DNA of 51,257 nt. Origin: Oscillibacter sp. GTDB taxonomy: Bacteria; Bacillota; Clostridia; Oscillospirales; Oscillospiraceae. Every line of letters starts with the position of its first letter. Positions within the stretch are counted from its first letter, which is position 1. Below the pieces are notes generated by a model that was not told where the DNA came from, made no database searches, and saw nothing but the letters and a program-made list of their open reading frames with translations. The stretch spans positions 1 through 51,257 of the forward strand of contig JALCRR010000011.1 in assembly GCA_022652815.1 (NCBI GenBank). The letters are read 5' to 3'. This document shows positions 43,343 through 51,257 of this stretch, piece by piece. Both the position numbers and the translations under genes were made by a program.

Positions 43343-46300
43343 ATGGAAGAACAAACAGCCCGGAAAGTAGCCCGTGCCCTAACGGACGCTTTCGCGGAAA
43401 AATCGTTCCTGCGCAAGCTGGGGATGAACCAATCCGATGCAAAACGTTTTCTCGCTCTGGTGGACTGGGAAAGCGCGCTGCGTCCGCTTTTACCCCTGCG
43501 GGAGCGACTTACCTGCGGCGAAGTTCTGGCGTTGTGCCGTCCCATGTTGGACGCCGCTGCCCCGGAGCCGGCAGAGGGTTGGACGGCTCTTGCCTATCAT
43601 GTGGCGGTGACGCTGCTTTATCCCGCTGCGGATCACGCCCACACCTCTGCCCAGTGGGACGGAGCGATGCTCTACCTGCGGGTTCTTCAGATTTTGCTGG
43701 ACGAGGAGCGGCGTGAGCTGCCCTTTGACCCGCAGTACGACTTTGCCTTCTGTTCGGAGGAGGAACTGCGCGGCAGTCTGGTGGAGGACGAATACCGGCA
43801 GTTTCTGGTGCGCTTCCGGGAAGAGCACATCTACGAACTGCTGCGGCTTGGCCGGGAGGTAACGCCGTTCCACACGCTGGAGCACATCGCCGGCGTCCAC
43901 CACGTCGCCATGACGGTAGCCCGTGCCTTTGCAAAGGGCGGCGGGCTGGTGGATCTTGCGCTGATGAGCGGCGCCGCCGCGGGACACGATCTGGGCAAGT
44001 TCGGCTGCCGGAAGGGCGAGCGGGTGCCCTATCTGCACTACTACTATACCGACCAGTGGTTTTTCCAGCGGGGACTTCCCGCCATCGGCCACATTGCCGC
44101 CAACCACTCCGTTTGGGATCTGGAAATTGAGAATCTGTCCTCTGAATCGCTGATTCTGGTCTATGCGGACTTCCGGGTCAAGCAGTCCAAGGACAAAAGC
44201 GGCAACGAAATTGCCCGGATTTACTCGCTGAATGAGGCCTTTGACGTGATTTTGAGCAAGCTGGACAACGTGGACGCCGCCAAGGAGCGGCGCTACCGCT
44301 TCGTCTACGCCAAGCTCCACGATTTTGAGGAATATCTGCTGGCCTTCGGCGTGGACGTGACGCTCGCGGGAAACGAGACAGCGCCGCTGCCCCGGAAGGA
44401 CGCGGCGCTTTTAACGCCGGACGAGGTGGTGGTGGAGCTGCGGCGCACCGCTGTGGATCACAACATCCGCCTAATGCACCGTCTGGGGCACGACCAGCTG
44501 TTTGCCAACGTGCTGGAAAACGCCCGCAGTGAAAAGGACTGGGGGCGCATTCGCGCCTACGTGTCCGTTTTTGAGGAATACTTCACCTATCTCACCCCGG
44601 TACAAAAGGAGCAGACGCTGGACTTTCTCTACGATCTGCTGGTCTATCCCGACGGCGATCTCCGTCGGCAGTCCGCTGCGCTGATTGGCCGGATTCTGGC
44701 GGCGTTCCGCACGGGCTATAAAAAGGAGCTGCCGGAGGGGGCGCCCGCCGATCCGGAGGACGACCGCCCCTTCACACTGTGGGCGGAGATGTCAGAGCGG
44801 CTGATTCAGCCCGACCGCCGCATGACGCCCAAGCAAACCAGTATGGTGCGCTACACCGCCAAGCTGGTGGTGGACTCGCTGCTGGAAAACTGCTCCGACG
44901 CCGACCTGCCCCGTTTTTCCGAGGAGCTGCTGCGCCGCTATCGCTACCCTGCCCAGGTGGACGGGGGCACTGCCTTTGCCCTGCTGGATGCGGTGGTCAA
45001 TCTGCCGGCAGGCCGCTGTACGTTGGAGACCTCCGCCACGCTGATCGAGTTTTCCGTCTGGTGGCTTCATCACGGCGAGCTGCCCCACAAGGCGGCGGTG
45101 CTACGCCTGTTCCAGCATCTTTTGAGTGTCCCGCCCTACGACGCTGCTCTGCGTGCCCGCATGGTGGGCGAGATTCGGGACATGGACTGCGAGGGCTCCG
45201 CGCCGCTGCTGTTTTTGCAGGCGCGGCTGGGACGGATTCTGGGCTTTGACGTCACGGCGCAGGAACAGATTCTCGCCGACGGTGCCATCGTCTCCAACGT
45301 CTTTCTGGACAATCTGAAAACCGCCACCCACTGGGTCTTAAAGGCCATGGGTGTGGAATATCTGGCCGATCAAGTGGAGCAGGGTAACAGTCAGAACCTT
45401 CTGCATATCGCCACCCACTTCTCCAACCTCATCAAGGTCAGCGAAAATGTGATCGTCCGCCGGTTGTCCGGCGCGGCGCTTTTGAAGCTGGCCCCCATTC
45501 TGACAGCGGATCGGCGTAACGAAATTGCCGTGGAGCTTTCCAAGTCTCTGGAAACCGGGCAATCCGAAATTTCCAAGTACATCCCCGAATATCTCGGTCA
45601 GTTTTCCCTGTGGCTGACGCCCCGGGAGTTGGACGAGGTGGTGGAGCAGATGGGTACCCTCCTCTCCTCCGCCAACGCCAATGTGGTGGCGGCAGCGCTG
45701 AGCACCGTGGGTGCCATTTTGGAATCCTACGCCGCCTACGGCCCCCGGTTCGCCGAGAGCTCCCAAAAGCTGGAGGCGCGCCGCCGCCGGCTGATCGGCC
45801 TGCTGCTCAAGGGGCTTGCCTCCTATCGGGAACCGGTGCGGCAGGAGTCCCTGCGGATTTTGGGCGAGGCGCTGTTTGCCTCCGACATTCTCTCGTATCA
45901 GGACAAGGAGTCGCTCTTCACGCTGACCGCCAAAAAGGTGCTCTGCCTCATTCGGGAACAGGACGAGCGGGAGCTGACATTCTTCTATACCGCCGCCGCG
46001 CTGTCCCATATCTATCGCTATATTGTCCGCCACAAAATTGAAAGTGGGCCGTTCCACTTTACCATTCCGGAGAAGGTTGCCTTCTTCCCCGGCACGTTCG
46101 ACCCCTTTTCTCTGTCCCACAAGGGCATCGCCCAGTCCATCCGGGATCTAGGGTTTGAGGTCTATCTCGCCATCGACGAGTTCTCCTGGTCCAAAAAGGC
46201 ACAGCCCAGCCTTGTCCGCCGGCAGCTGGTCAGTATGTCCGTTGCCGACGAGTTTGACGTGTACCTCTTCCCCCACGATCTGCCGGTCAATTTGGCAAAC

Positions 46301-48154
46301 CCCGGCGACCTTCAGGCGCTGCGGCGCGTTTTTTCCGGGCGGGAGCTGTATCTCGCCGTGGGCAGCGACGTGGTGGCAGGTGCCTCCTCCTATCGCGCTG
46401 CGCCAATAGAGGGCTGCGTGCAGGAGATGAACCACATCGTCTTTCACCGCTCCAGCGATGCCTTTGGCCACGAAATTGATGCGGATCTGTCCGCCATCAC
46501 CGGCAAGGTGCTCCAACTTCAGCTTCCTGCTGAGCTGGAGGACATCAGCTCCACCCGGATTCGGGAGAACATTGATCTAGGACGGGACATCTCCAACCTA
46601 ATTGACCCCGCGGTGCAGGACTACATCTACCGCAACAGCCTGTATCTCAGAGAGCCGCAGTACAAGCAGCTCCTGCGGGTTGGCTATCTGGACTTCTCCC
46701 TTGCCTTTCAGCCGGACGACACCCTGCTGTCCGCCCTCAGCGATACGCTGTTTCAAGGACGCTCCCCGCAGTTTGCGCCCCAGGATGCGCTGCTTGTCCT
46801 GCGAGACTTGAGCGGTTCGGGTCGGATTTTAGGCGTGCTGTCCTATCGGACGGTCAACTCCGCCGGACTTTACGGTGCACTGGGTGACGCCAAACGGGCA
46901 GACTATATTCGCGAGCACACTGCCGGGCGTATCTGTTTCATTACTGGGATTCATACTTCCCGTCTTTCCGGCGGAAACTATGATGTGGCACAGCTTCTTT
47001 TGACCGAGGCGCTTTTTGGTGCGCTGGGCGACGAGTGCAGCTATGCCGTGGCGCAGCTGCAGCGCGCAGGCGGCGAAAAGCTGATGGCGCTTTTGCAGCG
47101 AAACGGCTTTCTCCCGGTTCCGACCGTGGGCGATACGCAGCTTGCGCTGACAGATATGCGCTCACCCGTGGCGCTAATTCAAAACATTTCCACCACGCTG
47201 AAAGAGCCGTTTGCCTCTGACTGGGACGTGCTCTCCGCCGTGCGGCAGGCGCACGAAAAGATGCAGACTGCCATCACGGAGCTGTACCCCGGTACGCTGG
47301 TTCTGTCCGTCAACGCCGAACTCATCTATCACCGGCTGGTGCGGAAAATTACCGCCGTCAACGGCGTTCCCGAGGAGCCGACCCATCCGCGGGTTCTGGG
47401 CGAAAAAATGTGCGTGCCCTTCGGCAAAATTCTGCGGGGCAACGTCATTCCCAACACCGTCACGAAAACCATCCACACCGACAAGGTGTTCGCCCCGGAT
47501 CTGCGCTCCTTCACCATCGACGCTTTCCCCGGCTATGCGCCGCTGACCAGCCAGATCCGCACGGTGAAATCTTTCCGCCGCCCAGTGATTCTGGTGGACG
47601 ACCTGCTCCACTCCGGCAACCGCGTACAGGCACTGGACCCTCTGTTCCGGGAAATGGGCGTACCCATTGACCGGGTGATGGTTGGTCTAATGAGCGGCAA
47701 GGGCCGCGACCTAATGGAATCCCACGGGCGCACTGCCGACTGCGTGTACTTTATTCCGAATCTGCGCGCCTGGTTTGTGGAATCCACCATGTACCCCTTC
47801 ATCGGCGGTGACACTGCCGGCGGGGCAAAGCCCTCCGTTCCCGGCCTAACGCCAGCCATCAATCTGATTCTGCCCTACGCCTACCCGCGCTTTTACCGGG
47901 AATGCGGCCGGGATGCCGTGTTCCGCTTCTCCCGGGTGTGTCTGGAAAATTCCCGGGACATTCTGCGGACGCTAGAGCTTGTGTACCGGGCAAAATACGC
48001 CCGGAACTTGACGCTCTCCCGGCTCAGCGAGGCCGTAATCCTGCCGCTGTCGCCGGACAAGGGCGCAGCGCTGCACTACGACCCCAATCTGCCCGCCTCC
48101 GCGTGTCTGACCAGCGATCTGGAAATTCTCATGCGGATGCGTGATCTTGCTTGA
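43343..48154 (+). CDS. Giant HD / helical-repeat / NadD-like / GNAT-like / PRTase-like fusion
   Basis: A 1603-residue cytosolic protein of unknown function. Residues ~150-340 are an HD phosphohydrolase domain (His177/His187 region, His215-Asp216 in AAGHDLGKFG, and a late Asp in VYADFR). Residues ~380-900 are helix-rich and repetitive, possibly HEAT-like. Residues ~910-1090 are a nucleotidylyltransferase of the NadD/CTP-transferase type with PGTFDPFSLSHKG (916-928) and the C-terminal ISSTRIR (1068-1074). Residues ~1095-1290 resemble a GNAT acetyltransferase. Residues ~1330-1530 contain a PRTase-type PRPP loop, VILVDDLLHSG (1415-1425). The ATG at 43343 has gggagg 6 nt upstream. Two further genes follow closely on the same strand. 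Domain boundaries are by eye; the HD and nucleotidylyltransferase calls are firm, the GNAT call weak. Confidence 0.8.
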   Translation: MEEQTARKVARALTDAFAEKSFLRKLGMNQSDAKRFLALVDWESALRPLLPLRERLTCGEVLALCRPMLDAAAPEPAEGWTALAYHVAVTLLYPAADHAHTSAQWDGAMLYLRVLQILLDEERRELPFDPQYDFAFCSEEELRGSLVEDEYRQFLVRFREEHIYELLRLGREVTPFHTLEHIAGVHHVAMTVARAFAKGGGLVDLALMSGAAAGHDLGKFGCRKGERVPYLHYYYTDQWFFQRGLPAIGHIAANHSVWDLEIENLSSESLILVYADFRVKQSKDKSGNEIARIYSLNEAFDVILSKLDNVDAAKERRYRFVYAKLHDFEEYLLAFGVDVTLAGNETAPLPRKDAALLTPDEVVVELRRTAVDHNIRLMHRLGHDQLFANVLENARSEKDWGRIRAYVSVFEEYFTYLTPVQKEQTLDFLYDLLVYPDGDLRRQSAALIGRILAAFRTGYKKELPEGAPADPEDDRPFTLWAEMSERLIQPDRRMTPKQTSMVRYTAKLVVDSLLENCSDADLPRFSEELLRRYRYPAQVDGGTAFALLDAVVNLPAGRCTLETSATLIEFSVWWLHHGELPHKAAVLRLFQHLLSVPPYDAALRARMVGEIRDMDCEGSAPLLFLQARLGRILGFDVTAQEQILADGAIVSNVFLDNLKTATHWVLKAMGVEYLADQVEQGNSQNLLHIATHFSNLIKVSENVIVRRLSGAALLKLAPILTADRRNEIAVELSKSLETGQSEISKYIPEYLGQFSLWLTPRELDEVVEQMGTLLSSANANVVAAALSTVGAILESYAAYGPRFAESSQKLEARRRRLIGLLLKGLASYREPVRQESLRILGEALFASDILSYQDKESLFTLTAKKVLCLIREQDERELTFFYTAAALSHIYRYIVRHKIESGPFHFTIPEKVAFFPGTFDPFSLSHKGIAQSIRDLGFEVYLAIDEFSWSKKAQPSLVRRQLVSMSVADEFDVYLFPHDLPVNLANPGDLQALRRVFSGRELYLAVGSDVVAGASSYRAAPIEGCVQEMNHIVFHRSSDAFGHEIDADLSAITGKVLQLQLPAELEDISSTRIRENIDLGRDISNLIDPAVQDYIYRNSLYLREPQYKQLLRVGYLDFSLAFQPDDTLLSALSDTLFQGRSPQFAPQDALLVLRDLSGSGRILGVLSYRTVNSAGLYGALGDAKRADYIREHTAGRICFITGIHTSRLSGGNYDVAQLLLTEALFGALGDECSYAVAQLQRAGGEKLMALLQRNGFLPVPTVGDTQLALTDMRSPVALIQNISTTLKEPFASDWDVLSAVRQAHEKMQTAITELYPGTLVLSVNAELIYHRLVRKITAVNGVPEEPTHPRVLGEKMCVPFGKILRGNVIPNTVTKTIHTDKVFAPDLRSFTIDAFPGYAPLTSQIRTVKSFRRPVILVDDLLHSGNRVQALDPLFREMGVPIDRVMVGLMSGKGRDLMESHGRTADCVYFIPNLRAWFVESTMYPFIGGDTAGGAKPSVPGLTPAINLILPYAYPRFYRECGRDAVFRFSRVCLENSRDILRTLELVYRAKYARNLTLSRLSEAVILPLSPDKGAALHYDPNLPASACLTSDLEILMRMRDLA

Positions 48155-48169
48155 AAGGAGACTCCTGCT

Positions 48170-49420
48170 TTGGATTTGGAATACTACTGCTTAGATGGCC
48201 TGTATTTTGTCTCCGATCTTCCGGGGCTTCCTCTGCCCACGGCAGAAAAGCCGGGGCCCACTGTCCCCTTGCGGTGGCTCTTTGACCGGGAGCCCTCGGC
48301 GTGCCGCGCCACCTTTTGTGTGTCCGATCTCCGCCAGCTAAGCGCCGTCCGGGAGGATATTCGCTTTCTCTCCCCTAATCGCATTGCAGGCAGCGGCCCC
48401 AGCTCCCCACGCCTGCAGAAAGAGGTTGCCGCCCAAACTCTGCAGGCGGTGAATATCCGCCACCCCCGGTGGCGGGATGCGCTGCGCTATTTGGACAATC
48501 ATGCCGATCAAAAGCGGGTCAATCTGCTGGCGGTGGGAGACGTGGGCGGTACGTTGCTCACGGCGTTGAAGCTGATGGGCAGCGAGGTGATCAGCTCCAT
48601 CGGCATCTGCGATCTCAACGAAAAAAACACCGCCCGCTGGGTGGCAGAAATGGGCCAGATCTCCTGGCCGGATAATTCCCCCGCGCTGCCTGTCGTGGAG
48701 GCGGTGGCGCCGGAAAACCTCTTTGACTGCGACATTGTCATCTTTGCCGCCACAAAAAGCATTCCGGCAGTGGGCAGCGGCGTTGCGGATGTGCGCATGG
48801 CGCAGTTTGAGGCCAACCACCCCATTGTGGAGCATTACGCCCGTCTTGCCCGAAGCTCCGGCTTTCGGGGCTTGTTTCTCGTCATGTCCGACCCCGTGGA
48901 CCCGCTGTGCCGCGCGGCATATCTTGCCTCCAACCGCGGCAGCGACGGCGAGTGGGACGGGCAGGGGCTTCTACCCGAGCAGATTCAAGGTCTTGGGCTG
49001 GGCGTGATGAACGCCCGGGCGGCAGATCTTGCCCGGCGGGAAGATCGCTTTTCCAGCTTTTTGCAGGAAGGGCGCTGCTTCGGTCCCCATGGAAAAGGGC
49101 TGATCGTGACCAATTCCATCGACCACTACGACGATGCGCTTTCCCTTGCGCTGACGCAAGAGGTGCTGGAGGCAAATCTGCGCATCCGGGAGTTGGGCTA
49201 CAAGCCCTATGTCGCCCCGGCGATTTCCTCCGGTGCCATGCAGCTGTTCCTTTTGATGCGCGGTCAGTGGCACTACGGCTCCGTGTGTCTTGGTGGCGTG
49301 TGGATGGGCTGTCGCAACCGGTTTGCCGCTGCGGGTCTTGAAACCGAGGCTCTGCATCTGCCGGACGCACTTTTTGCGCGGCTTGTGCAGACAGAGACAG
49401 CGCTTCGGTCAATTCTGTAA
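48170..49420 (+). CDS. Rossmann-fold dehydrogenase-like protein in the giant-fusion operon
   Basis: A 416-residue protein with an NAD-type Rossmann loop (LLAVGDVGGTLLTALKLMG, core GDVGGTLL at about 122-129), followed by an acidic residue in ICDLNEKN where NAD ribose would bind. Motifs FAATKSIPAVGSGVADVRMAQFEANHPIV and VMSDPVDPLCRAAY (core VMSDPVDPL) recall lactate/malate dehydrogenase folds. The N-terminal ~110 residues do not match a domain I know. The TTG at 48170 has aaaggag 9 nt upstream; the gap from the giant gene is 15 nt. A redox or sugar/nucleotide dehydrogenase role is possible but unproven. Confidence 0.7.
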   Translation: MDLEYYCLDGLYFVSDLPGLPLPTAEKPGPTVPLRWLFDREPSACRATFCVSDLRQLSAVREDIRFLSPNRIAGSGPSSPRLQKEVAAQTLQAVNIRHPRWRDALRYLDNHADQKRVNLLAVGDVGGTLLTALKLMGSEVISSIGICDLNEKNTARWVAEMGQISWPDNSPALPVVEAVAPENLFDCDIVIFAATKSIPAVGSGVADVRMAQFEANHPIVEHYARLARSSGFRGLFLVMSDPVDPLCRAAYLASNRGSDGEWDGQGLLPEQIQGLGLGVMNARAADLARREDRFSSFLQEGRCFGPHGKGLIVTNSIDHYDDALSLALTQEVLEANLRIRELGYKPYVAPAISSGAMQLFLLMRGQWHYGSVCLGGVWMGCRNRFAAAGLETEALHLPDALFARLVQTETALRSIL

Positions 49421-49433
49421 GGAGATGGACACC

Positions 49434-50501
49434 ATGAGTGATGAGCCTTTGCTGGTAATCTGTCCCGGAGGCACCGCGTCAAATCGGTACGCCCTAACGC
49501 TGGAATCCGCGCTTGATGGACGGCAGGCGCAGATTGTGTCCCGGCTGGAGCCGGGAGTGTCCCCTGCCGGGCGGCGGATTCTTTTTGCCATTCCCCTGCC
49601 GAAAGACGGGGTGAATCTGGAGTTTTACCAGCTTCTCTCTGTGCTCCGGCAGTCGCCGGGGCTGCTGTCTGGCTGCACCGGCGGCGTGATGATTGACGGG
49701 GAAAACGACCTCTACACCAAAGCCGCCGCCCGGGAGCTGGTGCTGGCTGCCAACGGCGCGCACTGCCGCTTTCCCGGCAGACCGCTGGTGGAGGCCACCG
49801 GCGGTCTGCGGAATTTCACCGTACAGGCGAAAAACGCGGACTGCTCGCTGGAAGAGGCCTATCATCTGGCGGTGAGAGATTTGTGTGAGCGCGTATCGTC
49901 CTTTGCCCCGCCAAGACGGCAGCGCCCCAAGCTCTGCGTCCTGCACGCCTCCAGCCGCAAAACTTCCAACACGCTGGCGCTGTGGGGGCTGGTGCGAGAG
50001 CTGCTGGAAGCACGCTGCGACATCACGGAAATTGGGCTGCGCAACGGCACGCTGGAGGACTGCGGCGGCTGTCCCTACACCACCTGCCTCCACTTTGGAG
50101 AAAAGGGCGACTGCTTTTACGGCGGCGTCATGGTCAAGGAGGTCTATCCCGCCATCCGGGAATGCGACGCCGTGATTCTGCTGTGCCCCAACTACAACGA
50201 TGCCCTGTCCGCCAACCTCACGGCGGCGGTAAATCGGCTGACCGCGCTGTACCGCACCACCTCGTTTGCGGACAAAGCCGTGTTCGGCATCGTGGTCTCC
50301 GGCTACTCCGGCGGCGATCTGGTGGCAAGCCAGCTGGTGTCGTCTCTGTGTATGAACAAGGGCTTTTGGCTGCCGCCGCAGTTTACCATGCTGGAAACTG
50401 CCAACGATGCCGGCACTGCCGTGCGTCTGCCGGGGATTGAAACCCGAGCCGCCGCCTTTGCCGATCGGATTCTCACCCAGCTAACAGGAATGGAACACTA
50501 A
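49434..50501 (+). CDS. Flavodoxin-fold FMN reductase-like protein with Cys cluster
   Basis: A 355-residue protein. Residues ~165-355 resemble the NADPH-dependent FMN reductase/iron-sulfur flavoprotein family: LCVLHASSRKTSNTLALWGL for phosphate binding (core SSRKTSNT), then CGGCPYTTCLHFGEKGDC with four Cys (C-x2-C-x4-C-x8-C), and AVILLCPNYNDALSAN lining the flavin. The N-terminal ~165 residues are a separate unidentified domain (starting LLVICPGGTASNRYAL). The ATG at 49434 has taaggag 9 nt upstream, 13 nt after the previous stop, so it is the third gene of the operon. It is likely the electron-transfer partner of the preceding protein, which is inference. Confidence 0.75.
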   Translation: MSDEPLLVICPGGTASNRYALTLESALDGRQAQIVSRLEPGVSPAGRRILFAIPLPKDGVNLEFYQLLSVLRQSPGLLSGCTGGVMIDGENDLYTKAAARELVLAANGAHCRFPGRPLVEATGGLRNFTVQAKNADCSLEEAYHLAVRDLCERVSSFAPPRRQRPKLCVLHASSRKTSNTLALWGLVRELLEARCDITEIGLRNGTLEDCGGCPYTTCLHFGEKGDCFYGGVMVKEVYPAIRECDAVILLCPNYNDALSANLTAAVNRLTALYRTTSFADKAVFGIVVSGYSGGDLVASQLVSSLCMNKGFWLPPQFTMLETANDAGTAVRLPGIETRAAAFADRILTQLTGMEH

Positions 50502-50502
50502 A

Positions 50503-50550
50503 CAAAGAAGCACCGTGGAAAAATCCGCGGTGCTTCTTTGTTTGTTTTGT
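50503..50550 (+). terminator. Terminator of the giant-fusion operon
   Basis: A 17-bp stem (one G-U pair, 50503-50519 with 50524-50540) and AAAA loop, followed by T-rich sequence immediately after the third gene. Confidence 0.85.
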
Positions 50551-50562
50551 TTGCTTGTAGGT

Positions 50563-51257
50563 TTATTCGCCGTAGTGGCCCAGATCGGCGGAGGCGTCGG
50601 AGTTGGGGCCCTTGCCGAAGTGATAGTCATTGCCGGGCAGGATGGCATTGAGGATAATGCCGGTCAGAGCAGCGGTGGCGATGCCGGAGAGCTTGATGGT
50701 CACGGAGCCGATGGCGAACACGATGGCTTCGTTAGTGCCGGTACCGTATTTGATGCCGACAGCCAGCACCAGAATCAAAGCAGCGATGATGACGTTGCGG
50801 CTCTTGGTGAAGTCCACCTGGTTTTCCACCACGTTGCGCACGCCGACAGCGGAGATCATGCCGTAGAGAATCAAGGACACGCCGCCGAGGGTTGCCGTGG
50901 GCATGACCTCGATGACCGCTGCGAACTTGGGGCAGAAGGACAGAACAACTGCGAAGCAGGCGGCCAGGCGGATAACCCGGGGATCATAGACGCGAGTTAG
51001 GTTCAAAACGCCGGTATTTTCGCCGTAAGTGGTGTTGGCGGGAGCACCGAAGAGAGAGGCCAGAATGGTTGCCAGGCCGTCTCCGGTCAAGGAGCGATGC
51101 AGGCCGGGATCCTCGATGAAGTTCTCACCCACGGTGGAGGAGATGGCGGAGATGTCGCCGATGTGCTCCATAATGGTGGCGATAGAGATGGGGACAATGG
51201 TAATGACTGCGGTGAGCAGCAGACCCTTGACCCCATCTCTATAGCCACCATTATGGA
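50563..51257 (-). CDS. Uracil/xanthine permease (NCS2 family), partial
   Basis: The C-terminal ~230 residues of an NCS2 nucleobase permease run off the right edge. The motif TIMEHIGDISAISS with its Glu is typical of uracil carriers (UraA/PyrP type), and NTTYGENTGVLNLTRVYDPRVIRLAA and MPTATLGGVSLILYGMI are further family marks. The protein end is normal. The visible start of the reading frame (first ~9 codons at 51230-51257) lies in an inverted repeat and may not be real sequence. It converges on the terminator of the giant-fusion operon. Confidence 0.9.
   Translation of the reverse strand, partial: HNGGYRDGVKGLLLTAVITIVPISIATIMEHIGDISAISSTVGENFIEDPGLHRSLTGDGLATILASLFGAPANTTYGENTGVLNLTRVYDPRVIRLAACFAVVLSFCPKFAAVIEVMPTATLGGVSLILYGMISAVGVRNVVENQVDFTKSRNVIIAALILVLAVGIKYGTGTNEAIVFAIGSVTIKLSGIATAALTGIILNAILPGNDYHFGKGPNSDASADLGHYGE
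51167..51257. repeat. Terminal inverted repeat at the right edge
   Basis: Bases 51231-51257 are the reverse complement of 51167-51193 with one mismatch in 27, separated by 37 nt. It lies inside a conserved coding sequence and ends exactly at the window edge. Confidence 0.85.

Noticed and set aside
1..51257. CRISPR arrays, prophage, insertion sequences, tRNA or rRNA genes
   Set aside because: No regularly spaced repeats, transposase, integrase or phage structural genes, and no tRNA/rRNA-like sequence was recognised.

Overview
The window looks like a spore-forming, anaerobic member of the Clostridia, most likely a gut Oscillospiraceae-type bacterium. The grounds are the GC-rich coding style, an alpha/beta-type small acid-soluble spore protein, the Firmicute arrangement rplU-prp-rpmA-obgE with a Prp-cleavable L27, selenium-dependent hydroxylase maturation genes, S-box and L-box riboswitches, and cytosolic PAS-rich signalling proteins. 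No rRNA, tRNA, CRISPR array, phage or insertion sequence was seen. The taxonomic guess is inference.

Layout. (1) 1-9.8 kb, minus strand: a partial lipoprotein, the tRNA acetate ligase TmcAL, then three signalling genes: a REC-GGDEF(degenerate)-EAL-REC protein, an XRE-PAS regulator and a 1419-residue soluble hybrid histidine kinase with about eight PAS-like modules. (2) 10.4-15.3 kb, plus strand: ackA; the SAM-recycling pair mtnN-luxS; rplU-prp-rpmA; obgE. (3) 15.4-25.5 kb: a molybdenum-cofactor and selenium island. On the minus strand are yqeC-yqeB-selD; divergently on the plus strand are moaA, moaC, a MOSC protein, a short MoeA-like protein, modABC, mog and trmO. This is the maturation set expected for selenium-dependent molybdenum hydroxylases; the hydroxylase itself is not in the window. 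(4) 25.6-30 kb: two uncharacterised genes, a lipoprotein, the spore protein and an NCS2 purine permease. The permease promoter carries a palindrome shared with the yqeC/moaA intergenic region. (5) 30.2-38.5 kb, minus strand: a TGS-containing nucleoside kinase, an NhaC-family transporter under a lysine riboswitch, an O-antigen ligase-like protein with a GT2 glycosyltransferase, and metK under a SAM-I riboswitch. (6) 38.6-43 kb: an inactive-looking rhomboid relative with a zinc ribbon, an anchored extracytoplasmic protein, and an SLH-domain M13 metallopeptidase with an operator-like palindrome at its promoter. (7) 43.3-50.5 kb, plus strand: a three-gene operon of unknown role. It encodes a ~1600-residue fusion of HD hydrolase, helical repeats, NadD-like nucleotidylyltransferase, GNAT-like and phosphoribosyltransferase-like parts, then a Rossmann dehydrogenase-like protein, then a Cys-rich flavodoxin-fold protein. 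(8) A partial uracil/xanthine permease runs off the right edge.

How it fits together. Regions 3 and 4 suggest import of purines and molybdate with maturation of a Se/Mo hydroxylase. metK, mtnN and luxS make and recycle SAM. The operon in region 7 is the best candidate for an undescribed system: it joins nucleotide-handling domains normally found as separate enzymes with two redox-type proteins, and its function cannot be read from sequence alone. The last 27 bases of the window are an inverted copy of a nearby stretch and may be an assembly fold-back.
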